DNA from: CAYXTI01 sp964468495
GTDB lineage: Bacteria; Pseudomonadota; Alphaproteobacteria; Rickettsiales; Rickettsiaceae
Assembly: GCA_964468495.1 (NCBI GenBank)
Contig: CAYXTI010000006.1
Coordinates: 1-26,339 of the forward strand
Direction of reading: 5' to 3'
DNA length: 26,339 nucleotides
Notes under the pieces: generated by a model
What the model was told of the DNA's origin: nothing
What the model saw: the letters and a program-made list of their open reading frames with translations, nothing else
Database searches by the model: none
Translations under genes and position numbers: made by a program
Part shown: in pieces, positions 7,421 to 15,619 of the stretch
How the letters are laid out: each line of letters opens with the position of its first letter
Position numbering within the stretch: the first letter of the stretch is position 1

Positions 7421-8839
7421 ATGAAATTGTGGAAACAAAAAGGAAAAAAAATTGGTATTATAGGTCTAGGATTAACTGGATTATCGTTATATCGTGCCCT
7501 TAATAAGGTAGCTTGTGAGATTATTTGCTATGATGATTCTATAAAAAATCAAAAAAGCTTTCTAAGAAAGTTTTCTACTCCTAATTTAATACCATTATCT
7601 AACAATAAATGGAAATTATTAGATCTAATTATTATAAGTCCAGGAATTGTCTATACTCATCCTATATATAACTTAGCAAGCAAATATAATATAACAATTT
7701 CCTCTGATATTGAGTTATTTATAGAAGAAAATTCCTCATCACAATTTATTGTTGTTACTGGGTCAAATGGTAAAAGTACTACTGTTTCTATGATAAGTCG
7801 TATACTAAAAAAAAATAACTTTAATTATTATACTGGAGGAAATATTGGTATCCCTGTATTATCATTACCTTTTCATGCTGAGGGATACATAATAGAATTA
7901 TCATCTTTTCAGTTAAATTTATTAAAAAGACAGAACATATTTCCTAAAAAAACAATTTCTGTATTACTAAATATTGCTTCAGATCATTTAGATCGTCATA
8001 AAAATATATATGAATATATTAGAATAAAAAAAAGAATACTAAATAATAATGGTATAAACGTTATTGCTATTGATAATCAAATAACAGCAAATATATATCA
8101 ACAACAGCTTAAAATTACAAAAAGAAACTGTATTGCTGTATCAGGACTACAACTACTTAGCAATGGAGTAAGTTGTAATAAAACTAATATAATTGATAAT
8201 TATTTTGATAAAAAATCATACCCATTACCTATAATGAATAACTTCTTAGGACAACATAACTTACCAAATATTGCTGCAAGTATTACTGTTTGTCGTGCAC
8301 TTGGTATTAATATAAAAAATATATTAACTTCTTTAAAAGGATATAAAAACCTTAAACATAGAATGCAATATATAAAAAGTAATAATGACATTCATTTTTA
8401 TAATGATAGTAAAGCTACAAATACTCATTCTACAGCTGCAGCTATTAGTAATTTACATAATATATATTGGCTTGCAGGAGGTATCTTTAAAGAAAGCAAT
8501 TTTTGGCTTTTAGATAATTATATACATAAAATTAAAAAAGCATATCTTTTTGGTAGAGATAAAATAATAATAGCTAATTACTTAAATTATAAAGTAGATT
8601 ATGAGATATTTGATAGTATATCAGAGTCATTTTATGCAGCAGTCTCAGATGCTAAAAAAAATAACAACGCCGTCTCTCCAGCAAATATTTTATTATCGCC
8701 AGCTTGTGCTTCTTATGATCAATTCAAAAGTTTTATACAAAGAGGAAATAAGTTTATTAGTTTAATCTTAAAATTTAATAATACATATAATAAAAATGAT
8801 TTTTTTGGAATTAACCTTAATAAAGGTGATCATTCTTAA
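7421..8839 (+). CDS. murD: UDP-N-acetylmuramoylalanine--D-glutamate ligase
   Basis: MurD adds D-glutamate to UDP-MurNAc-L-Ala in the cytoplasm, a committed step of peptidoglycan synthesis. I place the start at 7421 (MKLWKQKGKKIGIIGLG, 472 aa), because the family begins just before the N-terminal GxGxxG fold (GIIGLGLTGLS). An upstream in-frame ATG at 7355 would add 22 unrelated residues lying close behind the terminator hairpin. The ATP-binding loop is VTGSNGKSTTVSM. Other Mur-ligase landmarks are ELSSFQL, the DHLDRH metal/substrate segment, GQHNLPNIAAS, and NDSKATN at the start of the C-terminal domain. Length and motif order are normal. No other mur/fts genes adjoin it, so it is outside the usual dcw cluster, as is common in reduced genomes. 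It implies a peptidoglycan-making cell. Confidence 0.95.
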   Translation: MKLWKQKGKKIGIIGLGLTGLSLYRALNKVACEIICYDDSIKNQKSFLRKFSTPNLIPLSNNKWKLLDLIIISPGIVYTHPIYNLASKYNITISSDIELFIEENSSSQFIVVTGSNGKSTTVSMISRILKKNNFNYYTGGNIGIPVLSLPFHAEGYIIELSSFQLNLLKRQNIFPKKTISVLLNIASDHLDRHKNIYEYIRIKKRILNNNGINVIAIDNQITANIYQQQLKITKRNCIAVSGLQLLSNGVSCNKTNIIDNYFDKKSYPLPIMNNFLGQHNLPNIAASITVCRALGINIKNILTSLKGYKNLKHRMQYIKSNNDIHFYNDSKATNTHSTAAAISNLHNIYWLAGGIFKESNFWLLDNYIHKIKKAYLFGRDKIIIANYLNYKVDYEIFDSISESFYAAVSDAKKNNNAVSPANILLSPACASYDQFKSFIQRGNKFISLILKFNNTYNKNDFFGINLNKGDHS

Positions 8840-9203
8840 TAAAATGTATATAAGATATATTATTTGAAGTTTAGATATATTAAATAAAACATGCTTAATA
8901 AGTAATATAATTAAAAATAACCTACTAATAAACTAAAATAATATTTTATAATCTTTTTTATTCCTATATTTTAGTAAAAAAACAAAATCGATATAATAAA
9001 TGTTTTATATGTACTAAATTTTGTAATTCATCCTCTAGCTTTAGCAGAAAAAATCCTGTATATTGCTAGTATATTATAGCTTGTTTATAATAAAAATATA
9101 ACAAAAACGCTGTAAAAATAGTAGATTATAATTTTATAATATATAAGCTGCAACCGCACTAATAACTTTCTATTACAGTTATGTGTTACAAAAATTATTT
9201 AAT
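8840..9203. other. Gene-free stretch between murD and tyrS
   Basis: These 364 bases show no convincing open frame or complete RNA gene. The only feature I can support is a promoter-like motif near 9063-9091. A five-base inverted repeat (CTAGC/GCTAG, about 9034-9070) is too short to interpret. No T-box or other tRNA-sensing leader was recognised ahead of tyrS. Confidence 0.5.
9063..9091 (+). promoter_or_regulatory. Sigma-70-type promoter candidate for tyrS
   Basis: TTGCTA (9063-9068), a 17-nt spacer and a perfect -10 TATAAT (9086-9091). The start of transcription would be near 9098, giving a leader of about 105 nt. Confidence 0.5.
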
Positions 9204-10442
9204 ATGAGTTTTATAGAAGAGCTTAAAAATAGAGGGTATTTCTATCAATGTACTAATTTAGTAGCACTTACTGAAGAATTAGAAAAAAATTCTATAGTTG
9301 GTTATATAGGATTTGATTGCACGGCAAAATCTTTGCATGTTGGACATTTAATGCAAATTATGCTGTTACGTCTTTTTCAAAAATATAATCATAAACCTAT
9401 TATTGTTATTGGAGGAACAACTACAAAAATAGGAGATCCTACTGAAAAAAGTCAGCTAAGAAAATGTTTATCTGACAAAGAAATTAGTCAAAATATTAAT
9501 GGTATACGCAATTCTTTAGAAAAGTTTATTAAGTTTGGAAATAATAGTAATGATGCAATTATTGTTAATAATGCTGAATGGCTAGAAAATATAAAATATA
9601 TTAACTTTTTAAGTAATTATGGTAGAAAATTTTCAGTAAACCGTATGCTTACTATGGATTCTATAAAGCAAAGATTAATTCGTAAACAATCTATGACTGT
9701 CTTAGAGTTTAATTATATGCTATTACAAGCATATGATTTTTATTATCTTTATAAGCACTTTAATTCTATCTTACAGATAGGAGGAAGCGATCAATGGGGA
9801 AATATAATTACAGGAGTTGAATTTATTAAAAAAACTATAGGAAAAGAAGCTTTCGGCTTAACTACTCCTTTAATTACTAATAATTTAGGAATAAAAATGG
9901 GAAAGTCTGTACAAGGAGCAATATGGTTAAACAAAGAACAGCTATCTCCGTACGATTATTATCAATTTTGGAGAAATATTGACGATAATGATGTTATGAA
10001 ATTTGCATATTTATATTGTGATTGGACTTTAGATGAATTAAATAATTTTAAAGATTTATCTATCAAAGATATAAATTTAGCTAAAAAAAAATTAGCATAT
10101 AATATAACAGAACTCTGTCATGGAAAAGAAAATGCTACTATAAGTATTAATACAGCAGAAAAAGTTTTTAAAGAAAATATAGCAGATGATAATCTACCAA
10201 CTATATTTATTGATATAAATAAGCTGAATAAAGGAATAGCATATTATCAACTACTCTTTGAATATGGTTATGCTAAGTCAAAGAGTGCTGCTCGTAGGTT
10301 AATTAAAGGAAAGGGAATAAAAGTCAATAATGAACTTATAACAGATGAAAAATTACTAATTAATACTACTTTATTAAAAAATCAAGCTAAAATTAAAATA
10401 TCAGTTGGCAAAAAAAAACATATTTTAATTAAACTGAAGTAG
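9204..10442 (+). CDS. tyrS: Tyrosyl-tRNA synthetase
   Basis: This cytoplasmic class I synthetase charges tRNA-Tyr. I choose the ATG at 9204 (MSFIEELKNRG, 412 aa), since bacterial TyrRS proteins usually start just before this helix. The GTG at 9183 would add seven unconserved residues. The HIGH motif appears as HVGH near residue 46, the tyrosine pocket as QAYDFYYLY and QIGGSDQWGNI, and the KMSKS loop as KMGKS. The C-terminal 70 residues form the S4-like RNA-binding domain (SAARRLIKGKGIKVNN). All parts are present and the length is normal. It stands alone as a transcription unit and converges on the RDD gene 60 nt away. Confidence 0.96.
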   Translation: MSFIEELKNRGYFYQCTNLVALTEELEKNSIVGYIGFDCTAKSLHVGHLMQIMLLRLFQKYNHKPIIVIGGTTTKIGDPTEKSQLRKCLSDKEISQNINGIRNSLEKFIKFGNNSNDAIIVNNAEWLENIKYINFLSNYGRKFSVNRMLTMDSIKQRLIRKQSMTVLEFNYMLLQAYDFYYLYKHFNSILQIGGSDQWGNIITGVEFIKKTIGKEAFGLTTPLITNNLGIKMGKSVQGAIWLNKEQLSPYDYYQFWRNIDDNDVMKFAYLYCDWTLDELNNFKDLSIKDINLAKKKLAYNITELCHGKENATISINTAEKVFKENIADDNLPTIFIDINKLNKGIAYYQLLFEYGYAKSKSAARRLIKGKGIKVNNELITDEKLLINTTLLKNQAKIKISVGKKKHILIKLK

Positions 10443-10502
10443 AAAAAATTTTAACTAACATAGTTATATAGCTAGTATTTATATCAAAAAGACTAATTTA
10501 GA

Positions 10503-11108
10503 TTAAGATTTAATTACTACACTATTTGCTAACTTATCATGCATAGCCTGACTTTTTTTACTAAATATAATTTGCCATACTCCAAAAACTGCAGTAGTAT
10601 ACCCTAGAAATCTTTTTATTACTCTAGATAGAGAGAGCTTTTCATAAGTATCAGAATCTACTATCTTCATCCTCATAATCATTTTTCCTGGAGTTGCACT
10701 ATATTTATACCAAAATAAAATACAATATAACCCCATAGCTATAATATTTATTATAGTTAAAATTAAAAAATAACTTACTAGATTTACAGAGGATAAATAA
10801 TTATAAAACTCTTGTGTTTTTAAAGCTGCTGTAATAGCTTTATCATCTTTTACATCTATCCCATAATTAATAAAAAAAGATCTAAATATATATATAAACA
10901 ATGGTTGTATAATAAATTGTTTAACAGGTCTAAAAATCAACGCAAATATAGCAAGATCAATTACAGCAGCAAACATGCGATCAATAAATTTTGTATAGAT
11001 AATTTGTTTTTTCACGTTAATCTGAAATTTTAAAAATGTATTGAGTAAATTAGCTTTATTATTTAATAAATAAAAACAAGTTTTATTTATTAAATATAAC
11101 CAAATCAA
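10503..11108 (-). CDS. RDD-family membrane protein
   Basis: The defining RDD signature is near the start of the domain (FIDRMFAAVIDLAIFALIF), with a conserved Arg and Asp in the first membrane helix. About three to four membrane helices follow, and the second conserved region is ATPGKMIMRMKIVD. RDD proteins are inner-membrane proteins, some linked to ion exchange, but most have no assigned function. The 201-aa form starts at 11108; the first 31 residues lie outside the domain. A GTG at 11013-11015 (VKKQIIYTKFIDR) is an alternative start. It is the last gene of the leftward hemE-hemH-hemJ-def run, 95 nt after def, with a hairpin between, so it may be only partly co-transcribed. Confidence 0.8.
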   Translation of the reverse strand: MIWLYLINKTCFYLLNNKANLLNTFLKFQINVKKQIIYTKFIDRMFAAVIDLAIFALIFRPVKQFIIQPLFIYIFRSFFINYGIDVKDDKAITAALKTQEFYNYLSSVNLVSYFLILTIINIIAMGLYCILFWYKYSATPGKMIMRMKIVDSDTYEKLSLSRVIKRFLGYTTAVFGVWQIIFSKKSQAMHDKLANSVVIKS

Positions 11109-11160
11109 GTAGACAACACTATTGTTAATAACTATCTATTAGAAAAATATTATATTAATG

Positions 11161-11191
11161 ATGTAAAAATGATGATTTCTTGTTTTTACAT
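11161..11191 (-). terminator. Possible hairpin terminator after def
   Basis: ATGTAAAAA (11161-11169) is the exact complement of TTTTTACAT (11183-11191), with a 13-base loop. Read leftward after the def stop it gives an A-tract/T-tract stem, but no long T run follows. It may reduce rather than stop transcription into the RDD gene. Confidence 0.4.
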
Positions 11192-11203
11192 TATAAATTA
11201 TAA

Positions 11204-11743
11204 TTAAGATTTATAACCATAGAACTTTTTATATTTAACTAATTTTCTAATAATTGTATCTTGTTTAATCTTAGATAAGTAATGTAACAATAACTTGCCA
11301 TTTAAATGATCTACTTCATGACATATTACTCTAGATAATAAATCATTCACTATTAAATTTTGACGTTTATTATTAATATCTAAATACTCTACTGCTATAG
11401 TTTTAGGCCTGTCTACTTTAATTTTTTGTTCAGGAATAGATAAGCACCCTTCTAGTTCTGATGTTAATTCTTTTGATTGATAGGTAATATTAGGATTAAT
11501 TAATATTATAGGATATAATATTTTATTATTATTATTATTATTATTATATTCTGTGAGATCTATTACTATTACTCTCTGTAAAACCCCTACTTGATTTGCT
11601 GCTAAACCTATTCCTTGATTACTATGCATAGTAAATATCATATTATTAGCTAAATCTTTAATATACTGATTTACTATAGGTACTGGTTTAGCTTGTTGTG
11701 TTAAAATTTTAGAAGGAGCAATTAATATTTCTAATGCAATCAC
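11204..11743 (-). CDS. def: Peptide deformylase
   Basis: Removes the formyl group from the N-terminal methionine of new proteins. All three metal-site motifs are intact: GIGLAANQVG (44-53), EGCLS (98-102, metal ligand Cys100) and HEVDHLNGK (142-150, His142 and His146 with catalytic Glu143). The 179-aa length is normal. An odd feature is a run of seven asparagines (67-73), coded by an AAT microsatellite, inserted between two strands after VIVIDLTEY. In the known fold this is a surface loop, so activity should be kept. The gene is 36 nt downstream of hemJ in the same direction. No fmt (formyltransferase) gene adjoins it, unlike the common def-fmt pair. Confidence 0.96.
   Translation of the reverse strand: MIALEILIAPSKILTQQAKPVPIVNQYIKDLANNMIFTMHSNQGIGLAANQVGVLQRVIVIDLTEYNNNNNNNKILYPIILINPNITYQSKELTSELEGCLSIPEQKIKVDRPKTIAVEYLDINNKRQNLIVNDLLSRVICHEVDHLNGKLLLHYLSKIKQDTIIRKLVKYKKFYGYKS
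11523..11546. repeat. Trinucleotide microsatellite (TTA)8 inside def
   Basis: Eight uninterrupted TTA units on the plus strand, read as AAT (Asn) in the leftward def gene. Length changes by slippage would stay in frame. Confidence 0.9.
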
Positions 11744-11779
11744 TTTTTTATTTTTTATACAATTCTTTAATAAGATAAC

Positions 11780-12217
11780 TTATTCAAAAGGTTTTACTAC
11801 AACCATGATAACAGCAATAATTATCATTATTGTTGGTATCTCATTAATTATACGAAAAAATAATACAGAATGTCTATTATTATTATTAACAAAATTACTT
11901 CGACATCTTGCTAGTAAACCATGGATAGTAGTAAGAACTAGTACACATAACATTTTAATATAAAACCAGATTCCTAAAGCAGCAACACCATAAACATATG
12001 CTGTTAAAAGGCCAAAAATATAAGTTAAAATCATAGATGGAGTCATAATTATTTTTTGCAGATTATATTCCATTTTTTGAAAAATTTTATCCATTTGAGA
12101 GCCTTTTTCTACTTCCATATGATATATAAATAATCTAGGCATGTATAACATTGCAGCCATCCAACTAATAACAGATACTATATGAATTACTTTATACCAT
12201 AAAAAATATTTATCCAT
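11780..12217 (-). CDS. hemJ: Protoporphyrinogen IX oxidase, HemJ type
   Basis: A 145-aa membrane protein with four predicted helices, the typical size of HemJ (UPF0093). The conserved His and Trp/Met residues of the first helix are present in YKVIHIVSVISWMAAMLYMPRL, and KMLCVLVLTTIHGLL carries the conserved Lys and late His. HemJ oxidises protoporphyrinogen IX to protoporphyrin IX, the substrate of the ferrochelatase encoded 18 nt upstream. It takes the place of HemG/HemY, as in most alphaproteobacteria. The order hemE-hemH-hemJ next to the origin is familiar from Rickettsiales. Confidence 0.9.
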   Translation of the reverse strand: MDKYFLWYKVIHIVSVISWMAAMLYMPRLFIYHMEVEKGSQMDKIFQKMEYNLQKIIMTPSMILTYIFGLLTAYVYGVAALGIWFYIKMLCVLVLTTIHGLLARCRSNFVNNNNRHSVLFFRIINEIPTIMIIIAVIMVVVKPFE

Positions 12218-12235
12218 AAAAAAAAATCAATATAA

Positions 12236-13282
12236 TTAATTCAGTAATAGACAAGGACATTTATTATAACTATTAGGGCATATTCTTTTAAGATTATGTG
12301 ATCCTATTATCGCCTGATCTATATTAACATAATCTAATATCATTGTAGCTAATTGATGAATAAATATATTGGTAATACTTAAAGTTTTTATCCTTATATA
12401 ATTTACTCCATAAAATTCTGCTATTTTTTTATATTCTATATCTAATTCCACTAATGTCTCTAAATGTTCTGAAACAAAAGCTATAGGAACTACTAATATT
12501 GTTAATCCTAACTTTGCTGCATTTTTAATTTCTTCTTTTGTATCAGGTTCCAACCACTTTAGAGGTCCTATCTTACTTTGATATGTAACTTTATAATTTA
12601 GGTTTTCAATACCTATTTCTTTTATTATTTGGCTTGTTGATTGCTCTATATGCCATTGATATGGATCTCCATTATTGACAATTTTTTGAGGTAAACCGTG
12701 AGCAGAAAATAAAATAATATAAGGCTCTTTTACATTTATCATTTTTTCTTTAATTAATGAAGTATGTGCCTTAATAAAATAACTTGCTGTAGAATAACAA
12801 CATATTATTTTCAAGCATAACTGATCAAAGTAATCATAATTTTTAAGAGCAGCAATGAAATTGTTTATAGATGAACCTGATGTAGTAAAAGAATATTGAG
12901 GATAAAGTGGAAGTAATATAATTTCATTTGGTTGATAATTTTTAACATTTTTTACGACTTCTTTTGACATGGGATTCCAATATCTCATACAAATGAAAAT
13001 TTTGTAATTGCTTAACTTATTATCTAATACTTTTTCTAACGCTTCTTTTTGATATATAGTTTCTTTAAGTAAAGGAGACTTACCACCTATATAGTCATAC
13101 ATTTTTTGAGCTGATTTTGTTCTAATCAAAGATATGAAAAAAGCTAATATATATCTAAAAAATTTTCTGCAATTAATTATATGATAATCATTAAATAAAT
13201 TAAATAGAAAATATTTAACATTTTTTCTACTATCTGGGCCGCCTAGATTAAATAATATTATTGCTATTTTTTTATTTTTCAT
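12236..13282 (-). CDS. hemH: Ferrochelatase
   Basis: Inserts ferrous iron into protoporphyrin IX, the last step of protohaem synthesis. At 348 aa it has normal length. Family landmarks in order are NLGGPDS, YIGGKSPLL, PLYPQYSFTTSGSS, FSAHGLP (catalytic His), YQSKIGPLKWLEPDT and FVSEHLETLVELDIEY. The C-terminal tail contains three closely spaced cysteines (ICPNSYNKCPC). Some bacterial ferrochelatases carry a [2Fe-2S] cluster on such a tail, so a cluster is possible but unproven. The start overlaps the end of hemE by 11 nt, showing translational coupling. The product would pass to cytochromes. Confidence 0.95.
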   Translation of the reverse strand: MKNKKIAIILFNLGGPDSRKNVKYFLFNLFNDYHIINCRKFFRYILAFFISLIRTKSAQKMYDYIGGKSPLLKETIYQKEALEKVLDNKLSNYKIFICMRYWNPMSKEVVKNVKNYQPNEIILLPLYPQYSFTTSGSSINNFIAALKNYDYFDQLCLKIICCYSTASYFIKAHTSLIKEKMINVKEPYIILFSAHGLPQKIVNNGDPYQWHIEQSTSQIIKEIGIENLNYKVTYQSKIGPLKWLEPDTKEEIKNAAKLGLTILVVPIAFVSEHLETLVELDIEYKKIAEFYGVNYIRIKTLSITNIFIHQLATMILDYVNIDQAIIGSHNLKRICPNSYNKCPCLLLN

Positions 13283-14312
13283 TATATGATTTTATGTAAT
13301 TTACTAAAAATTCTACATTATTTGGATCAGTGTTAGGCAATATACCATGTCCTAAATTAAAGATAAATTTGTTTATATTAATTTGCGATAAAATATTATT
13401 TATTGCTTTTGATATAATTTTTTTATCACATAACAATATAATTGGATCTAAATTACCCTGTATAATAATGTTAGATTGCCATTCTTTCATAATATTTATA
13501 GGAATATATTGATCTACACTAATTATATCTATTTTTGTTTCTTTTATGTATTTTGTATATAAGAATCCTGATCCTTTAGGAAAACCAATTATTGGTATAT
13601 GAGGAAAATTCTTTCTTATAGACTCTACTATCATTGTTGTAGGTTTTATAACAAGATCATTATAATCATAATTTGATAAAATACCAGCCCATGAATCAAA
13701 TAATTGTATTATATCTACCCCTGCTTTTATTTGGTTTGATAAATGTTCTATTGTTTTATCGGTAATAAAGTTGATAAGTGTTTTTATTAGTTTTTGTTCA
13801 TTATATAATAGCTTTTTGCTTTCTAAGAAATTATTTGAGTTTTTTCCTCCTTCAATCATATAACTTATTACTGTCCATGGACTACCTGAAAATCCTATTA
13901 ATGGAATTTTTTTTGGTAGTTTTTGTTTGGTAAGAATTATACTTTCATAAATATTTTCTATTTGTGTATTAAAGTTATTTTTTAGTTTTGATAGATCTTT
14001 TATTGATCTAAATTTATCTAAAATTGGTCCATAATTTTTTTTAAATGTAATATCCCAACCTAAACTATGAGGTAATACAAGAATATCAGAAAAAATTATT
14101 GCTGCATCAATATTAAATCTTTTAATTGGTTGTAATGTAATTTCGGTTACTAGTTTGCTATTGTAACATAAGTCTAAAAAATTTTTATTATTTTTTCTAA
14201 TGTCATTATATTCAGGTAAATATCTTCCAGCTTGTCTCATTAACCATATAGGAATAGTAGAACAAGTTTTTTTGAAGATTTTACTTAAATCATTTTTAAA
14301 ATATGAAGTCAT
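13272..14312 (-). CDS. hemE: Uroporphyrinogen decarboxylase
   Basis: Converts uroporphyrinogen III to coproporphyrinogen III by four decarboxylations, without cofactor. The 346-aa protein carries PIWLMRQAGRYLPEY (residues 21-35, substrate-binding Arg), GFSGSPWTVISYMIEGG, QLFDSWAGIL (catalytic Asp), GFPKGSGFLY and FNLGHGILPNTDPNNV near the C-terminus. All are well preserved. It is the first gene of the leftward haem cluster, and its 5' end borders the origin region. That is the classic hemE-oriC neighbourhood described in Caulobacter and Rickettsia. Confidence 0.96.
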   Translation of the reverse strand: MTSYFKNDLSKIFKKTCSTIPIWLMRQAGRYLPEYNDIRKNNKNFLDLCYNSKLVTEITLQPIKRFNIDAAIIFSDILVLPHSLGWDITFKKNYGPILDKFRSIKDLSKLKNNFNTQIENIYESIILTKQKLPKKIPLIGFSGSPWTVISYMIEGGKNSNNFLESKKLLYNEQKLIKTLINFITDKTIEHLSNQIKAGVDIIQLFDSWAGILSNYDYNDLVIKPTTMIVESIRKNFPHIPIIGFPKGSGFLYTKYIKETKIDIISVDQYIPINIMKEWQSNIIIQGNLDPIILLCDKKIISKAINNILSQININKFIFNLGHGILPNTDPNNVEFLVNYIKSYNEK

Positions 14313-14360
14313 TGATTATTAGATTATTTAAATTAAATTAATATTACTATAAATATATTA

Positions 14361-14389
14361 TATATATAGTAGTTGTAATTGAAGAGCAA
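14361..14389 (-). promoter_or_regulatory. Promoter candidate for the hemE operon
   Basis: Read leftward: TTGCTC (14389-14384), a 17-nt spacer and TATATA (14366-14361). It lies about 50 nt upstream of hemE and next to the first DnaA box, so hemE transcription could influence the origin. The AT background makes this a weak call. Confidence 0.3.
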
Positions 14390-14408
14390 TATATGTACAT
14401 AAACATAC

Positions 14409-14681
14409 TTATCCACATAGTTATCTACATAAAAAAAATAAAAAATCTTTATTATTAAAAGCAAAATAAAGTTATAAAAGTTATCCACAACAAAAGTTAT
14501 TCAGAGGATAAATTTGTGGATAACTTTTAATAAATTGATAAAAAAAGGTTTTATAGAGTTATAATCATATTATCCATATAATTATACACATTTATAATAA
14601 TAGAGAATTAAATTACTATATGCTATCATATATATATGATAGCTATGATTATTTGGTCCTATAGATTAAATTTTATCCACA
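14409..14681. promoter_or_regulatory. DnaA-box cluster
   Basis: Seven 9-mers matching or close to the DnaA consensus within 273 bp. Four are exact TTATCCACA (14409-14417, 14481-14489, reverse 14515-14523, 14673-14681). TTATACACA (14582-14590) fits TTATNCACA. TTATCTACA (14421-14429) and TTATCCATA (14570-14578) differ at one place. Confidence 0.88.
14622..14643. repeat. 22-bp perfect palindrome inside oriC
   Basis: GCTATCATATA (14622-14632) is followed directly by its exact complement up to 14643. It lies between the DnaA boxes at 14582 and 14673. It could be a protein-binding site or an easily extruded element. Its alternating AT centre makes part of the match easy to obtain by chance, but the GCTATC/GATAGC ends are not. 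Confidence 0.7.
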
Positions 14682-14947
14682 TAAGGTAATAAAAAGTAAA
14701 AGTTATATAATATATTTATTATTCGTTTTATAGTTGTATTATAAAGCTTAGGACTAGCAATATTATAGTAAAAATAATATCGTCATGTCATTATATATTG
14801 AGCAAATTTTTTAGTTATTACAATTTTTTAACAATATCATCTAAATAATAAAAATTGTCATAATGATTTAAATATGCATAATAAAAACTCAATAATTTTA
14901 ATATTGATAACTCTATTGTAATCAATTTAGTTATCAATTTTAGTTAT

Positions 14948-14962
14948 TTAATCGTAAATTAA
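14948..14962. promoter_or_regulatory. CtrA-type motif TTAA-N7-TTAA
   Basis: TTAA (14948-14951), seven bases, TTAA (14959-14962) exactly matches the full CtrA consensus. CtrA binds origins in Caulobacter and, in vitro, in Rickettsia prowazekii. Two IHF-like WATCAA half-sites lie just upstream (14920 and 14932), without the full IHF consensus. TTAA is frequent in this DNA, so chance is a serious alternative. Confidence 0.4.
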
Positions 14963-15049
14963 ATGAAGCAATTTATTGCTTAAGGAAGAAACTTAATCAA
15001 AATGTTTACTATGATTATTATGTCATAAATATTAATAAGGAAAAAAAAG

Positions 15050-15619
15050 ATGATTTCTGTTGCTATTACAGGTAGTTTTGCTGTAGGGAAGAGTTTTGTT
15101 CTTAATTATATTGAAAAGTTTTTAAATTATAAGGTATTTTCTTGCGATAATTATGTAAGTCAGTTATTGAATGATATTAATATACAAACTAAGGTACTAA
15201 CTGAAATAAAATCACTTAAAGTTTTTGATAAAAAAAAAATATTATCTTTAATTTGTTATAAAGAGGTTTATAAAAAGAATTTAGAGCAATTAATTCATCC
15301 TATGGTAAAAAGTGGTATATTTAATTTTAAAAATCTTTTCTGTAATGAGGATATTTTATTTTTTGAAGTACCTCTGCTTTTTGAAACTGATTTTTATAAA
15401 TACTTTGATTATTCTATTTGTTTATATTGTAGTGAGGAAGTAAGGTTACAAAGAGCAAGTAAAAAATCAAATTTTAATTATAAAACTTATAAAATGATAG
15501 AAAATTATCAGATATCCCAAAGCATCAAATCTAAAAAAGCAAATTTTACTGTTAATACAGAGCATGATTGTGTAATATTATTTGATAAAATTAATAATAT
15601 TATAAAGAAAATATTATAA
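15050..15619 (+). CDS. coaE: Dephospho-CoA kinase
   Basis: Phosphorylates dephospho-CoA at the ribose 3'-OH, the last step of coenzyme A synthesis. The 189-aa protein starts with the P-loop GSFAVGKS (8-15). The second residue usually reads GG(I/L)GSGKS, so this one is slightly unusual but functional in form. FSCDNYVSQLL carries the substrate-site Asp, HPMVKSGI follows, and EVPLLFET matches the conserved DxPLLFE segment. A good AAGGA ribosome site precedes the ATG. It is the first gene right of the origin and overlaps dnaQ by one base, so the two are coupled. The coaE-dnaQ pairing beside oriC is conserved in alphaproteobacteria. Confidence 0.93.
   Translation: MISVAITGSFAVGKSFVLNYIEKFLNYKVFSCDNYVSQLLNDINIQTKVLTEIKSLKVFDKKKILSLICYKEVYKKNLEQLIHPMVKSGIFNFKNLFCNEDILFFEVPLLFETDFYKYFDYSICLYCSEEVRLQRASKKSNFNYKTYKMIENYQISQSIKSKKANFTVNTEHDCVILFDKINNIIKKIL

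Larger units (their letters stand above)
14313..15049. other. oriC: Chromosomal replication origin (oriC)
   Basis: A 737-bp gene-free, extremely AT-rich stretch between divergent hemE and coaE. Exact DnaA boxes TTATCCACA are at 14409, 14481 and 14673 (plus strand) and 14515-14523 (reverse). Variants are TTATCTACA at 14421, TTATCCATA at 14570 and TTATACACA at 14582. A 22-bp palindrome lies between boxes and a CtrA-like motif is at 14948. The box-poor AT-rich part (about 14690-14940) is a candidate unwinding region. Genes on both sides run away from it, and strand composition changes here: the plus strand is richer in A to the left and in T and G to the right. Hence replication should fire outward from this point. 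Position and content match origins mapped in Caulobacter and proposed for Rickettsia. Confidence 0.88.
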
